Positions 33,954-42,892 of a DNA stretch of 64,000 nt are shown piece by piece. This DNA is from Actinacidiphila oryziradicis (lineage in GTDB: Bacteria; Actinomycetota; Actinomycetes; Streptomycetales; Streptomycetaceae): contig NZ_SUMC01000008.1 in the NCBI RefSeq assembly GCF_005047355.1, positions 124,001-188,000 of the forward strand, written 5' to 3'. The position numbers and the translations under genes were made by a program. The notes under the pieces are model-generated. The model searched no databases, was not told where the DNA came from, and saw only the letters and a list, made by a program, of their open reading frames with translations. The first letter of the stretch is position 1, and every line of letters begins with the position of its first letter.

Positions 33954-34646
33954 GTGGCAAACGCAAGCGTGGGTGGGGAGGTCAGCGACAGCGACCTCCT
34001 CGCCCGCCATGTCGCGGGGGACCCGGACGCCTTCGCTGAAATCGTCCGGCGCCACCGCGACAGGCTGTGGGCGGTGGCCCTGCGTACCCTCGGGGACCGG
34101 GAAGAGGCCGCGGACGCCGTCCAGGACGCCCTGGTCTCCGCGTTCCGGTCCGCGCACACCTTCCGGGGCCAGTCGGCCGTCACCACCTGGCTGCACCGCA
34201 TAACCGTGAACGCATGCCTGGACCGGGCCCGCAAGGCCGCTTCCCGGCGGACAGCCTCCGTCGTGGACGAAAAGCACTTCGAAGAGCTGCTCGAACCCCA
34301 TGAGTCCGCCGCCGCGCCCGCCGAGCGCGGGGAACTCCATCGCGAACTCCTCCGGGCGCTCGCCACCCTCCCCCCCGAGCAGCGCGCCGCCCTCGTTCTG
34401 GTGGACATGCAGGGCTACCCCGTCGCAGAAGTCGCCGCTGTCCTGGGTGTGCCGACCGGCACGGTGAAGAGCAGATGCGCGCGGGGGAGAGCCCGTCTGC
34501 TCCCACTCCTCACTCATCTGCGCTCAGACACCATGGGCAGCGGGGATCCCACACGGGGAAGGAACCGGTCGGAGGAGACATCCGTCCCAGAGACGGAAGC
34601 GGGGAACAGCCAGGACGCTATGAAGGGCGGAGGTGGACAACAGTGA
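33954..34646 (+). CDS. sigM: ECF RNA polymerase sigma factor SigM
   Basis: 230 aa. Region 2: DAFAEIVRRHRDRLWAVALR, TLGDREEAADAVQDALVSAF, TWLHRITVNACLDRAR. Region 4: LRALATLPPEQRAALVLVDM, GYPVAEVAAVLGVPTGTVKS. A ~45-residue hydrophilic tail follows. The gene order pseudokinase-sigM-anti-sigma-trxBA matches the sigM locus of Streptomyces. GTG at 33954 with GAGAGGGGG close upstream. Its stop overlaps the anti-sigma start by 4 bases, so the two are made together. Confidence 0.88.
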   Translation: MANASVGGEVSDSDLLARHVAGDPDAFAEIVRRHRDRLWAVALRTLGDREEAADAVQDALVSAFRSAHTFRGQSAVTTWLHRITVNACLDRARKAASRRTASVVDEKHFEELLEPHESAAAPAERGELHRELLRALATLPPEQRAALVLVDMQGYPVAEVAAVLGVPTGTVKSRCARGRARLLPLLTHLRSDTMGSGDPTRGRNRSEETSVPETEAGNSQDAMKGGGGQQ

Positions 34647-35524
34647 CTCCCACTACAGGGACGGACGAGCACCCCGAAGTCGCCGAGATCTCGGCCCTCA
34701 CCGAAGGAATCCTGCCACCCGACCGCTCCGCCGATGTGCGCGGTCATCTCGACGGCTGCGGCCCGTGTGCCGATGTGCGCACCTCCCTGGACGAAATCCG
34801 GGGCCTGCTCGGTACCCTCCCCGGCCCGCCGCGGATGCCCGCTGACATCGCGGGCCGGATCGACGCTGCCATCGCAGCCGAGGCGTTGCTGGACTCGACA
34901 TCGTCCGACCCGGCTCGACCCGCTTCGGCCCCGCCCGCTGTTTCACGTGAAACAGCGGCTGAGGCGGCCCCGGGGAGCGTTTCACGTGAAACAGCCCCCT
35001 CGCCGGGCCGCCCCGGTGGCCACGCGCCCGCCACCACCGGTCCCGGTCGCGCCCGCCCACGACGCCGCTGGGGCAAACGGCTGCTCGTCACCGCCTCAGT
35101 GGCTGCGGCGCTCGGCCTGGGTGGTGTGCTCGTCAGCTCCCTGAGCACAGGCAATAACGCCACCAGCGGCGCCTCCAAGAGCATTGCGGGCGCCGGGACC
35201 AAGGCCGCCACGGACGACCTGGAAGCACGTGTGCACAGCCTTCTCGCGGGGGCGACCCTCACTCCTGAGCTGAGCCCCGATCTGGGTGCCAAGGAAACCG
35301 GCAGGACATCCGGCTCCGTCCCGTCCTGCGTCCTGCTGGCCACCAAGCGAGCTGACGCCCCGCTCGCCACCGGGCGCGACACCTACAAGGGCAAGAGTTC
35401 CTACCTCGTCGTCCTCTCCCACCCCGGCGATGCCACCCAGGTTGACGCATTCGTCGTGGACGCTTCCTGCACCAACTCTCCGGGCACAGTTCTGCAGCAC
35501 GTCACCTACCCCCGCCAGCCGTAG
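34643..35524 (+). CDS. Membrane anti-sigma factor for SigM
   Basis: 293 aa. N-terminal zinc-finger-type region with VRGHLDGCGPCADVRTSLDE (H-x3-C-x2-C), a Ser/Pro/Ala linker that contains two parS sites read as VSRET, a single membrane helix (LLVTASVAAALGLGGVLVSS, ~150-170) and an extracytoplasmic C-terminal domain with two cysteines. It should hold SigM inactive at the membrane; the related Streptomyces protein RsmA has been reported to bind an iron-sulfur cluster, which cannot be judged here. GTG 34643 overlaps the sigM stop (GTGA), with GGAGG upstream. Confidence 0.82.
   Translation: MTPTTGTDEHPEVAEISALTEGILPPDRSADVRGHLDGCGPCADVRTSLDEIRGLLGTLPGPPRMPADIAGRIDAAIAAEALLDSTSSDPARPASAPPAVSRETAAEAAPGSVSRETAPSPGRPGGHAPATTGPGRARPRRRWGKRLLVTASVAAALGLGGVLVSSLSTGNNATSGASKSIAGAGTKAATDDLEARVHSLLAGATLTPELSPDLGAKETGRTSGSVPSCVLLATKRADAPLATGRDTYKGKSSYLVVLSHPGDATQVDAFVVDASCTNSPGTVLQHVTYPRQP
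34940..34953. promoter_or_regulatory. parS site inside the anti-sigma gene
   Basis: GTTTCACGTGAAAC, exact, read in frame as Val-Ser-Arg-Glu-Thr in the protein linker. Confidence 0.95.
34979..34992. promoter_or_regulatory. Second parS site inside the anti-sigma gene
   Basis: GTTTCACGTGAAAC, exact, 39 bases after the previous one and in the same reading frame (again VSRET). Confidence 0.95.
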
Positions 35525-35533
35525 CAGCGGCGG

Positions 35534-35559
35534 GGAATGCCGGGCCCGTAGGATCCGTT
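35534..35559 (+). promoter_or_regulatory. SigR-type promoter of trxBA
   Basis: GGAAT (35534-35538) and GTT (35557-35559) are separated by exactly 18 bases, the published SigR consensus. It lies 95 bases before trxB. SigR is the thiol-oxidative-stress sigma factor that drives trxBA in Streptomyces. Confidence 0.75.
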
Positions 35560-35653
35560 AGCGGGATACCGGTCTTTCCGGGGAGACAGCCCCCGGACCC
35601 CCGGCGTCCCTCGAGGGCCCAAGCAGAACACGGCAGAGACGAGGAAGACACCC

Positions 35654-36634
35654 GTGAGCGACGTACGCAACGTCATCATCATCGGATCGGGGCCAGCGGG
35701 CTACACAGCCGCGCTCTATACCGCGCGTGCTTCGCTGAAGCCGCTGGCCTTCGAAGGCGCGGTCACCGCCGGCGGCGCGCTGATGAACACCACCGACGTG
35801 GAAAACTTCCCGGGCTTCCGTGAGGGCATCATGGGTCCCGACCTGATGGACAACATGCGCGCCCAGGCCGAGCGCTTCGGCGCCGAGCTGATCCCGGACG
35901 ATGTCATCGAGGTCGACCTCACGGGCGACATCAAGAAGGTCACCGACTCCGCGGGCACCGTACACAAGGCCAAGGCCGTCATCGTCGCCACCGGCTCCCA
36001 GCACCGCAAGCTCGGGTTGCCGCGCGAGGACGAGCTCTCCGGCCGGGGCGTCTCCTGGTGTGCGACCTGCGACGGCTTCTTCTTCAAAAACCACGACATC
36101 GCCGTCATCGGCGGCGGCGACACGGCCCTGGAGGAGGCGACCTTCCTCTCCCGCTTCGCCAAGTCCGTGACCGTCGTCCACCGCCGTGACAGCCTGCGCG
36201 CCTCCAAGGCGATGCAGGAGCGGGCGTTCGCCGACCCGAAGATCAAGTTCGTGTGGAACAGCGAGGTCGCCGAGATCCACGGCGACAACAAGCTCTCCAG
36301 CCTGACGCTGCGTTCCACCAAAACCGGCGAGACCTCCGAACTCCCGGTGACCGGCCTGTTCATCGCGATCGGCCACGACCCGCGCACCGAGCTGTTCAAG
36401 GACGAGCTGGACCTGGACGACGAGGGCTACCTCAGGGTCGACGCTCCCAGCACCCGCACCAACGTCACCGGCGTCTTCGCCGCCGGCGACGTGGTCGACC
36501 ACACCTACCGCCAGGCGATCACCGCCGCCGGCACCGGCTGCTCCGCCGCCCTGGACGCCGAACGCTACCTCTCGGCCCTGGGCGACGCCGAGAAGGCAGT
36601 CACCCAGCCGGAGCAGGCAGCCATCGCCGTTTGA
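35654..36634 (+). CDS. trxB: Thioredoxin-disulfide reductase
   Basis: 326 aa. FAD motif [20 protein letters not shown], redox pair Cys136-Ala-Thr-Cys139 in [17 protein letters not shown] site [20 protein letters not shown], and the C-terminal FAD motif [20 protein letters not shown]. Reduces thioredoxin with NADPH in the cytoplasm. GTG start with GAGGAAG upstream. trxA follows after 75 bases; the pair is under the SigR-type promoter at 35534. Confidence 0.96.
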   Translation: MSDVRNVIIIGSGPAGYTAALYTARASLKPLAFEGAVTAGGALMNTTDVENFPGFREGIMGPDLMDNMRAQAERFGAELIPDDVIEVDLTGDIKKVTDSAGTVHKAKAVIVATGSQHRKLGLPREDELSGRGVSWCATCDGFFFKNHDIAVIGGGDTALEEATFLSRFAKSVTVVHRRDSLRASKAMQERAFADPKIKFVWNSEVAEIHGDNKLSSLTLRSTKTGETSELPVTGLFIAIGHDPRTELFKDELDLDDEGYLRVDAPSTRTNVTGVFAAGDVVDHTYRQAITAAGTGCSAALDAERYLSALGDAEKAVTQPEQAAIAV

Positions 36635-36709
36635 CGGCTGCCTGTCCGCACACCATCCGCACACCAGCAGTCAGAACCCGTTTCCGTACGCAATCATGAG
36701 GAGAAAACC

Positions 36710-37039
36710 GTGGCCGGCAACACCAAGCCCGTGACCGATGAGACCTTCACCGCCGAGGTCCTCAACAGCGACAAGCCCGTGCTGGTCGACTTCTGGGCCG
36801 AGTGGTGCGGCCCCTGCCGCCAGATCGCCCCGTCACTGGAGGCGATCGCGGCCGAGCACGCCGACCAGATCACCATCGTCAAGCTGAACATCGACGAGAA
36901 CCCGGTCACCGCCGCCAAGTACGGCGTGATGTCCATCCCCACCCTCAACGTCTACAAGGGCGGCGAGGTCGTGAAGACCATCGTCGGTGCCAAGCCCAAG
37001 GCCGCCATCGAGCGTGACCTCGCCGACTTCATCGGCTGA
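36710..37039 (+). CDS. trxA: Thioredoxin
   Basis: 109 aa with the active site [13 protein letters not shown] (Cys33 and Cys36) and the cis-Pro loop [16 protein letters not shown]. Full-length thioredoxin reducing protein disulfides, partner of the reductase just upstream. GTG start preceded by GAGGAG. Ends before a hairpin shared with the convergent GNAT gene. Confidence 0.97.
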   Translation: MAGNTKPVTDETFTAEVLNSDKPVLVDFWAEWCGPCRQIAPSLEAIAAEHADQITIVKLNIDENPVTAAKYGVMSIPTLNVYKGGEVVKTIVGAKPKAAIERDLADFIG

Positions 37040-37074
37040 GCACAGCACCGGCTGAGCGGACTGGACACAGACGC

Positions 37075-37111
37075 AGAGCGGGCCCGTTCCTCCTCGGAGC
37101 GGGTCCGCTCT
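37075..37111. terminator. Bidirectional terminator after trxA
   Basis: AGAGCGGGCCCG (37075-37086) pairs with CGGGTCCGCTCT (about 37100-37111; one G-U pair) around a 13-base loop, between trxA and the leftward GNAT gene. Confidence 0.7.
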
Positions 37112-37129
37112 CTGCTCACGACCAGGTCG

Positions 37130-37747
37130 CTACAGCGGCCGCAGCGCCGGTTCCTTCTGAACAGCCCCGAGCAATCGGTCGATCGCCATCTCGACGTCCT
37201 CCTTCCAGGAGATCGTCGTACGCAACTCCAGCCTCAGCCGGGGGAAGCGCGGATGCTGACGTACCGTCTTGAAGCCCACCGCGAGCAGGTGATCCGCAGG
37301 CAGGATGCAGCCGGGCTCCTCCCACTTGGCGTCGCCGAAGGCCTCTATCGCCCTGACGCCACGCCGCACCAGGTCCTTCGCGACGGTCTGCACCAGCACC
37401 CGGCCGATACCCTGCCCCTGGTATCCCGGCATGATGCGGGCCGTCATCAGCTGAACGGCGTCCGGGGACACCGGGCTGGTGGGGAAGGCGATGGAGCGCG
37501 GTACGTAGGCTGGAGGGGCGTAGAGCACAAACCCGGCAGGTACGTCGTCCACGTACACGACGCGCCCGCAGGAGCCCCATTCCAGGAGTACCGCAGAGAT
37601 CCAGGCCTCTTTCTCCAGCTCCGGCTTTCCAGCCTGGGTGGCCGCCTCTCCGCTTACCGGGTCGAGCTCCCAGAAAACGCACGACCGGCAGCGTTTGGGG
37701 AGGTCAGGAAGGTTGTCCAGCGTGAGCGGAACGAGCCGACGCCCCAT
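37130..37747 (-). CDS. GNAT-family acetyltransferase
   Basis: 205 aa. Acetyl-CoA-binding motif MTARIMPGYQGQGIGRVLVQ (Q/R-x2-G-x-G/A), preceded by VVYVDDVPAGFVLYAPP. An N-terminal segment carries two cysteines (LPKRCRSCVFWELD), typical of a conserved Streptomyces GNAT found beside parB. Substrate unknown. ATG at 37747 has GAGGG 9 bases upstream; the longer frame overlaps the small membrane ORF. Confidence 0.85.
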   Translation of the reverse strand: MGRRLVPLTLDNLPDLPKRCRSCVFWELDPVSGEAATQAGKPELEKEAWISAVLLEWGSCGRVVYVDDVPAGFVLYAPPAYVPRSIAFPTSPVSPDAVQLMTARIMPGYQGQGIGRVLVQTVAKDLVRRGVRAIEAFGDAKWEEPGCILPADHLLAVGFKTVRQHPRFPRLRLELRTTISWKEDVEMAIDRLLGAVQKEPALRPL

Positions 37748-37884
37748 GTGGTCAGACCCTCGTTTCTGTCGTGCACCCAACTGCCGACGAAGCCACCCAC
37801 CGCCCCCAGGCCCAGCCCGGTGACCAGTAGAGCGGCCGTCTGCCACTCATGTTCCACTCCGCTGCCGCTCTTCACCGACCGCAT
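37654..37884 (-). CDS. Possible small membrane protein overlapping the GNAT gene
   Basis: 76 aa; MRSVKSGSGVEHEW, then one clear membrane segment (TAALLVTGLGLGAVGGFVGS). The ATG at 37884 has an excellent ribosome site (GGGGAGGG, 6 bases ahead). The last 94 bases overlap the GNAT gene in another frame, and the C-terminal part has no protein-like pattern, so the true gene may be shorter or frameshifted. Unknown function. Confidence 0.4.
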   Translation of the reverse strand: MRSVKSGSGVEHEWQTAALLVTGLGLGAVGGFVGSWVHDRNEGLTTWGVGSFRSRWTTFLTSPNAAGRAFSGSSTR

Positions 37885-37963
37885 GGGCTTCCCTCCCCGG
37901 CGGTGTTCCATACCCGTCTCGATCGTAACCTCGACACGGTGACTCCGACACCGCTGGCACGCA

Positions 37964-38002
37964 AAGAGCGGGCCGTGTCTCCGAGGGAAACGGCCCGCTC
38001 TT
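37964..38002 (-). terminator. Terminator after parB
   Basis: AAGAGCGGGCCGT (37964-37976) and ACGGCCCGCTCTT (37990-38002) pair perfectly around 13 bases, just past the leftward parB stop. Confidence 0.82.
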
Positions 38003-38019
38003 CACTCCGGGAGGCAAGG

Positions 38020-39153
38020 TCACTCCTCGGCGACGTCCTGTTCCGCGTCCTCATCGGGATCTTCCGTCAGCCTGCTCTCCAGCACCTTGCCCTCACCCGG
38101 TGCGAGCGTGCCAAGAATGCGTTCCAGATCCTCTATAGAGGCGAATTCCACAACGATCTTTCCGCGTTTCTGGCCCAGGTCGACCTTCACCCTGGTGTCG
38201 AAGCGGTCGGAGAGCCGCAGGGCAAGATCAGTGAGTGCCGGCGACACCCGCCTGCCCGCCCTCGGCGCGGCGGTCTTCTTGGCCGCCTTAGGCTCGGCGT
38301 TGATCAGGTGCACGATCTCTTCGACCGCGCGTACCGAAAGCCCCTCGGCAACGATCCGGCTCGCCAGCCGGTCCTGGTCCTCCACATCCTCCAGGGCGAG
38401 CAGCGAGCGGGCATGGCCGGCCGAGAGCACACCGGCCGCCACACGCCGCTGTACGGGCGCGGAGAGCTTGAGCAGTCGCAGGGTGTTGGAGACCTGGGAA
38501 CGGGAGCGGCCGATGCGGTCGGCCAGCTGCTCATGGGTGCAGGAGAAATCCTGCAACAGCTGGTCGTAGGCGGCCGCCTCCTCCAGCGGGTTCAGCTGGG
38601 CACGGTGCAGGTTCTCCAGGAGGGCGTCCAGGAGAAGCTTCTCGTCCTCGGTGGCCCGGACGATCGCGGGGATCTTTTCCAGACCGGCCTCACGGCAGGC
38701 CCGCCACCGACGCTCGCCCATGATGAGCTCGTACCGCTCGGGCCCGGTCTGGCGGACCACGACCGGCTGGAGTAGACCCACCTCTTTGATGGAGCCGACG
38801 AGTTCGGCGAGTGCGTCCTCGTCGAAGACCTCACGCGGCTGGCGCGGGTTCGGGGTGATGGTCTCCAACGGCAGCTCGGCGAAGTACGCCCCTGCGACCT
38901 CCGCCGGGGCCGGGGGCTCCGCCGCGGCCGGCTCGGTTTCACGTGGTTCCCCGGAATCCATACGCGAGATCTCCACCACCGAGGTGATGTCGGATCCGCC
39001 ATGCCCGTTGCGCTCAGGGGCCAGCACCGGGACCGTCGACGGTGAAGCGAGCACCGTCGCCATCGCTGTCGCCGCCGCCTTGTCCGCTCCCGACGGTGCC
39101 GCAGGGATCAGGGCGCCGAGACCTCGGCCGAGTCCTCTGCGTCGTTCACTCAC
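38020..39153 (-). CDS. parB: Chromosome partitioning protein ParB
   Basis: 377 aa. Starts [17 protein letters not shown], the conserved ParA-contacting tip. The CTPase/nuclease-like domain follows an Ala/Pro-rich linker ([37 protein letters not shown], with the GERR CTP site), then the HTH ([20 protein letters not shown]) and the C-terminal dimer domain. Binds parS, slides as a CTP clamp and condenses the origin region during sporulation septation. The GTG start overlaps the parA stop by 4 bases. Confidence 0.97.
   Translation of the reverse strand: MSERRRGLGRGLGALIPAAPSGADKAAATAMATVLASPSTVPVLAPERNGHGGSDITSVVEISRMDSGEPRETEPAAAEPPAPAEVAGAYFAELPLETITPNPRQPREVFDEDALAELVGSIKEVGLLQPVVVRQTGPERYELIMGERRWRACREAGLEKIPAIVRATEDEKLLLDALLENLHRAQLNPLEEAAAYDQLLQDFSCTHEQLADRIGRSRSQVSNTLRLLKLSAPVQRRVAAGVLSAGHARSLLALEDVEDQDRLASRIVAEGLSVRAVEEIVHLINAEPKAAKKTAAPRAGRRVSPALTDLALRLSDRFDTRVKVDLGQKRGKIVVEFASIEDLERILGTLAPGEGKVLESRLTEDPDEDAEQDVAEE
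38936..38949. promoter_or_regulatory. Degenerate parS-like sequence inside parB
   Basis: GTTTCACGTGGTTC matches parS at 11 of 14 positions with one half-site intact, and is read by parB as Pro-Arg-Glu-Thr. Possibly a decayed site. Confidence 0.3.
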
Positions 39154-40208
39154 TGGATCCCCTCCGACTTGCTGTGCTCATTGAACTCTTTGAACTCTCG
39201 GCTACCAGGGATACCGCGCAGCGCCATCTCGCGCGCGGCCTCCAGATAGGACAGCGCTCCGCTGGAGCCCGGATCGTACGTCAGCACGGTCTGGCCGTAG
39301 CTGGGGGCCTCCGAAATACGGACTGAGCGCGGGATGCTGGTGCCCAGCACTTCCTTGCCGAAATGGGTGCGCACCTCATCGGCGACCTGGGAAGCGAGCC
39401 GGGTACGGCCGTCGTACATGGTCAGCAGAATGGTGGACACATGGAGCTTGGGATTGAGGTGCCCGCGAACCAGGTCCACGTTTCTCAGCAGCTGCCCCAG
39501 CCCCTCCAGCGCGTAGTACTCGCACTGGATCGGGATCAGCACCTCGGCGCCGGCGACCAGGGCGTTGACCGTCAGCAGACCAAGAGAGGGCGGGCAGTCG
39601 ATAAGGATGTAGTCGAGCGGCTGCTCGTAGGACTGGATGGCCCGTTCCAGTCTGCTCTCCCGGGCCACCAGGGACACCAGCTCGATCTCGGCGCCCGCCA
39701 GATCGATCGTGGCCGGGGCACAGAAGAGCCCCTCGACATCCGGGACCGGCTGGACAACCTCGGAGAGCGGCCGGCTCTCCACCAAGACGTCGTAGATCGA
39801 CGGAACTTCGGAATGGTGGTCGATGCCCAGCGCCGTCGAGGCGTTGCCCTGGGGGTCGAGGTCGACCACCAGCACGCGCGCACCATGGAGGGCCAGGGAG
39901 GCCGCCATGTTGACCGTTGTGGTGGTCTTGCCGACGCCGCCCTTCTGGTTGGCAACGACGATGACTCTGGTCTCGGCAGGCCGGGGGAGACCCTCTCCGG
40001 CACGACCGAGTGCCTCTACCGCTTGTTGGGCGGCACGGCCGATGGGGGTGTCGTCCATCGGAGGCAGCGTTTCACGTGAAACATCCTCCCCATACGACTC
40101 GGTTCGGGGACCGGGGACCGGATCGGCCATCGGTCCCGCAATGTTGGCGTCGGACCGCAAGGATTCACTCTCCTCGACTACGGACTCGCAATACACAGAG
40201 CCTGCCAT
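39150..40208 (-). CDS. parA: Chromosome partitioning ATPase ParA
   Basis: 352 aa. N-terminal extension of ~80 residues including DVSRETLPP (encoded by a parS site), then the deviant Walker A KGGVGKTT (89-96), [18 protein letters not shown] and the Walker B region [20 protein letters not shown]. Forms nucleoid-bound ATP dimers that move or position ParB complexes. The start at 40208 ([20 protein letters not shown]) is chosen because the longer frame reads through a parS site and non-coding DNA. Operon with parB. Confidence 0.96.
   Translation of the reverse strand: MAGSVYCESVVEESESLRSDANIAGPMADPVPGPRTESYGEDVSRETLPPMDDTPIGRAAQQAVEALGRAGEGLPRPAETRVIVVANQKGGVGKTTTTVNMAASLALHGARVLVVDLDPQGNASTALGIDHHSEVPSIYDVLVESRPLSEVVQPVPDVEGLFCAPATIDLAGAEIELVSLVARESRLERAIQSYEQPLDYILIDCPPSLGLLTVNALVAGAEVLIPIQCEYYALEGLGQLLRNVDLVRGHLNPKLHVSTILLTMYDGRTRLASQVADEVRTHFGKEVLGTSIPRSVRISEAPSYGQTVLTYDPGSSGALSYLEAAREMALRGIPGSREFKEFNEHSKSEGIQ
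40069..40082. promoter_or_regulatory. parS site inside parA
   Basis: GTTTCACGTGAAAC, exact, read as Val-Ser-Arg-Glu-Thr in the parA N-terminal extension. Confidence 0.95.
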
Positions 40209-40345
40209 GCTTTCGGGGTTGCGAACCAGTGAGGCCCGTCCTCCTGTGGATGAAACCACCTCTTGAGATGGCTGAGCGACCTTAAAAGGGCGTGACTCGG
40301 CCGCCGCGCGGGCACGTCCGAGAATTCCTGGGAGCAGAGAGCGAC

Positions 40346-40359
40346 GTTTCACGTGAAAC
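40346..40359. promoter_or_regulatory. parS site upstream of parA
   Basis: GTTTCACGTGAAAC, exact, in the parA-rsmG gap, 138 bases ahead of the parA start. ParB bound here could also repress the parAB promoter. Confidence 0.95.
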
Positions 40360-40467
40360 ACGATGCGCAGCGACGCGTCCGTTTCCTACGCGACACTCCG
40401 AATTATGTCGTTTTGGCCGTTTGTATTGAGCAGAGTCCAAATTGAATGGAGTACCGCCGGGAGAAGA

Positions 40468-41184
40468 TCACCGGTAACGGCGCCGACTCGCCCGTGCCGC
40501 CTTCGCCCTCCTGGTCGCCGCCCGTACTCCGCCGGGGCTCTCCCCCACCAGCACCCGCACCACCGTCGCCAGCGGGTCCACAACACCCTCGCCCACATGC
40601 ACCACGGTGGTCTCCACGACCCCCAGCCGGGCGAGCGCGGCCCGCGCCGCAAGCACCTCCTCCTCGGCGGTGTCCCCCTTGAGTACGGACATCTCACCGT
40701 GCGGCCGCAGCAGCGGCACACCCCAGCCCGCCAGCCGGTCCAGCGGCGCAACGGCTCGTGCGGTCACCACGTCCACCGGCTGCATAGTCCCGACCATCTC
40801 CTCGGCCCGCCCGCGCAGCACAGTCACATTCGACAGGCCCAGGAGCTTGACGACCTCCTCCAGGAAGGTGGTCCGCCTCAGTAGCGGCTCCAGCAGGGTG
40901 ATTCGCAGATCCGGCCGGGTCAGCGCCAGCGGAATCCCGGGCAGCCCGGCCCCCGAGCCCACGTCGCACACCGTCACATCCTGCGGGATCACCTCGGACA
41001 GCACCGCGCAGTTGAGCAGGTGCCGCTCCCACAGCCGCGGCACCTCACGGGGACCGATCAGCCCACGACGCACTCCGGCGTCGGCCAGCAGCTCCCCGTA
41101 GCGCACCGCATCCGCGTAGCGGTCACCGAACACCTCCAGGGCCTGCCCGGGTGCCGGGGGAAGTTCCGCCGCTGCCTCGGTCAC
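40468..41184 (-). CDS. rsmG: 16S rRNA (guanine-527-N7) methyltransferase RsmG
   Basis: 238 aa. SAM-binding motif VTVCDVGSGAGLPGIPLALT, then ITLLEPLLRRTTFLEEVVKL and VVTARAVAPLDRL, the GidB/RsmG signature; basic C-terminus. Methylates G527 of 16S rRNA; loss gives low-level streptomycin resistance and antibiotic overproduction in Streptomyces. GTG 41184 (TEAAAELPPAP) is chosen, with AAGGGG 8 bases ahead; an ATG at 41226 in frame lies within a 16-base tandem repeat. Confidence 0.92.
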   Translation of the reverse strand: MTEAAAELPPAPGQALEVFGDRYADAVRYGELLADAGVRRGLIGPREVPRLWERHLLNCAVLSEVIPQDVTVCDVGSGAGLPGIPLALTRPDLRITLLEPLLRRTTFLEEVVKLLGLSNVTVLRGRAEEMVGTMQPVDVVTARAVAPLDRLAGWGVPLLRPHGEMSVLKGDTAEEEVLAARAALARLGVVETTVVHVGEGVVDPLATVVRVLVGESPGGVRAATRRAKAARASRRRYR

Positions 41185-41201
41185 GGGGACCGCCCCTTCC
41201 G

Positions 41202-41233
41202 TTGTTCCATGCTGAGCTTGTTCCATGCTGAGC
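41202..41233. repeat. 16-base tandem duplication at the rsmG 5' end
   Basis: TTGTTCCATGCTGAGC occurs twice, at 41202-41217 and 41218-41233. On the rsmG strand each copy supplies an ATG, but since 16 is not a multiple of 3 the two ATGs are in different frames; only the outer one (41226) is in frame with rsmG. Confidence 0.9.
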
Positions 41234-41318
41234 CGATTACCAAGCTGACAAGATTCGACCCCGCCTGCGAGCAGACGGGGCCGACTGAGCAGTATCGAGG
41301 GCCGGGCTCCGGACCGGA

Positions 41319-41813
41319 TCAGACCGGGAGAACGACCACCCTGCGCTGAGGCTCCTCGCCCTCGGACTCGCTGCGCAGGCCGGCCGCCGCGACCGCGTCG
41401 TGCACGACCTTGCGCTCGAAAGGCGTCATCGGGTCCAGCTTCACCGGCTGACCGGTGCCCTTGGCCTCCTCGGCCGCCTTGGTGCCCAGCTCCGTCAGCT
41501 CGGTGCGCTTGCGGGCCCGGAAGCCGGCGATGTCCAGCATCAGCCGACTGCGATCGCCTGTCTCCCGGTGGACCGCGAGCCGGGTGAGCTCCTGCAACGC
41601 CTCCAGCACTTCGCCGTCCCGCCCGACCAGCTTGTTGAGATCGCGGCTTGTGCCCTCACCGACAATCGATACCGACGCCCGCTCGCCCTCGACGTCCATG
41701 TCGATGTCACCATCGAGGTCGGCGATGTCCAGCAGACCCTCAAGGTAGTCGGCCGCGATCTCGCCCTCCTGCTCCAGGCGGGTCAGCGCGTCGGTGGTGT
41801 TGCCGTCCGTCAC
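41319..41813 (-). CDS. jag: Jag/KhpB RNA-binding protein (KH + R3H)
   Basis: 164 aa. KH-like domain (~60-100: NKLVGRDGEVLEALQELTRL) followed by R3H (~110-164: MTPFERKVVHDAVAAAGLRS then SEGEEPQRRVVVLP). N-terminal acidic segment. RNA-binding protein made together with YidC in many Gram-positives and linked to cell elongation control. Starts 12 bases after the yidC stop. Confidence 0.93.
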   Translation of the reverse strand: MTDGNTTDALTRLEQEGEIAADYLEGLLDIADLDGDIDMDVEGERASVSIVGEGTSRDLNKLVGRDGEVLEALQELTRLAVHRETGDRSRLMLDIAGFRARKRTELTELGTKAAEEAKGTGQPVKLDPMTPFERKVVHDAVAAAGLRSESEGEEPQRRVVVLPV

Positions 41814-41825
41814 GGATGGACTCCT

Positions 41826-42890
41826 CTACTTCTTCTTCGACAGGTTCGGCTTGTCAGCGGAACCAGCGGGACCGCTCGATTTCGACTTCGGCGCCGGGCC
41901 GCCCGCCGTCTTCGCAGGACCGCCGGCCGTCTTCGCGGCACCGGCGGGCTGGGCACCACCCGTCTGGCGCTGGGACTTGCTCTGCCGCTTGGGCTGTGTC
42001 CGTTTCACCGGCGCGGCCTCGGCCGCCCCGCTGCCGGACTTGGCGACCGCGGCCGGGGCGTCCTGCAGCTTGCCCTTGGCACGCAGCCGCTCCTGGCGCT
42101 CCGTGAAGGCGAGGCTGCCCGGGGTCGGGTTCCGGCGGATCACGAACATCTGCTGGCCCATGGTCCACAGGTTGGTGGTCAGCCAGTAGATGAGGACACC
42201 GACCGGGAAGTTGATACCGAAGACAGCGAACATGATCGGGAAGACGTACATCAGCATCTTCTGCTGCTGCATGAACGGCGTCTTCACGCTCATATCGACG
42301 TTCTTCGTCATGAGCTGGCGCTGGGTGTAGAACTGCGACGCCGACATCAGCACGATCATGATGACAGTGACGACCCGCACATCGGTGAGCGTCGCGCCGA
42401 GCTTGTGGAGCGTGCTGGCGCTGTCGGCGAACTTCGCCGCCAGCGGAGCACCGAAGATGTGAGCACGCTGGGCGCTGGTCACCAGGTCCTTGTGGATGAC
42501 GCCGACCTGCTGGCCCTTGGCGATGTAGCTCAGCACATGGAAAAGGGCGAAGAAGAACGGCGACTGCGCCAGGATCGGAAGGCACGAGGAGAGCGGGTTG
42601 GTGCCCGTCTCCTTGTACAGCTTCATCATCTCTTCGGACTGACGCTGCTTGTCGCTCTTGTAGCGCTCCTGGATCGCCTTCATCTTCGGCTGGAGCGCCT
42701 GCATGTTCCGGGTCGACTTGATCTGCTTCACGAAGAGCGGGATCAGGCAGATCCGGATCAGGACCACCAGCGAGACGATGGACAGACCCCACGCCCAGCC
42801 GCTGTCCTTGTCGAAGACCAGGCTGTACAGCGAGTGGAACTGGACAATGATCCACGAAACGACATCGTAGAGGGGGTTGAAAATCCCCAC
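41826..42890 (-). CDS. yidC: Membrane protein insertase YidC/Oxa1
   Basis: 354 aa, five predicted membrane helices: [39 protein letters not shown] with the hydrophilic-groove Arg, [56 protein letters not shown] ~110-residue basic, Ala/Gly/Lys-rich C-terminal tail follows, suited to ribosome contact. Inserts proteins into the membrane alone or with SecYEG. GTG start; 2 bases after yidD. Confidence 0.96.
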   Translation of the reverse strand: MGIFNPLYDVVSWIIVQFHSLYSLVFDKDSGWAWGLSIVSLVVLIRICLIPLFVKQIKSTRNMQALQPKMKAIQERYKSDKQRQSEEMMKLYKETGTNPLSSCLPILAQSPFFFALFHVLSYIAKGQQVGVIHKDLVTSAQRAHIFGAPLAAKFADSASTLHKLGATLTDVRVVTVIMIVLMSASQFYTQRQLMTKNVDMSVKTPFMQQQKMLMYVFPIMFAVFGINFPVGVLIYWLTTNLWTMGQQMFVIRRNPTPGSLAFTERQERLRAKGKLQDAPAAVAKSGSGAAEAAPVKRTQPKRQSKSQRQTGGAQPAGAAKTAGGPAKTAGGPAPKSKSSGPAGSADKPNLSKKK

Positions 42891-42892
42891 GG

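Noticed and set aside
38936..38949. Counting this as a true parS
   Set aside because: Three mismatches; kept only as a degenerate site and low-interest finding.
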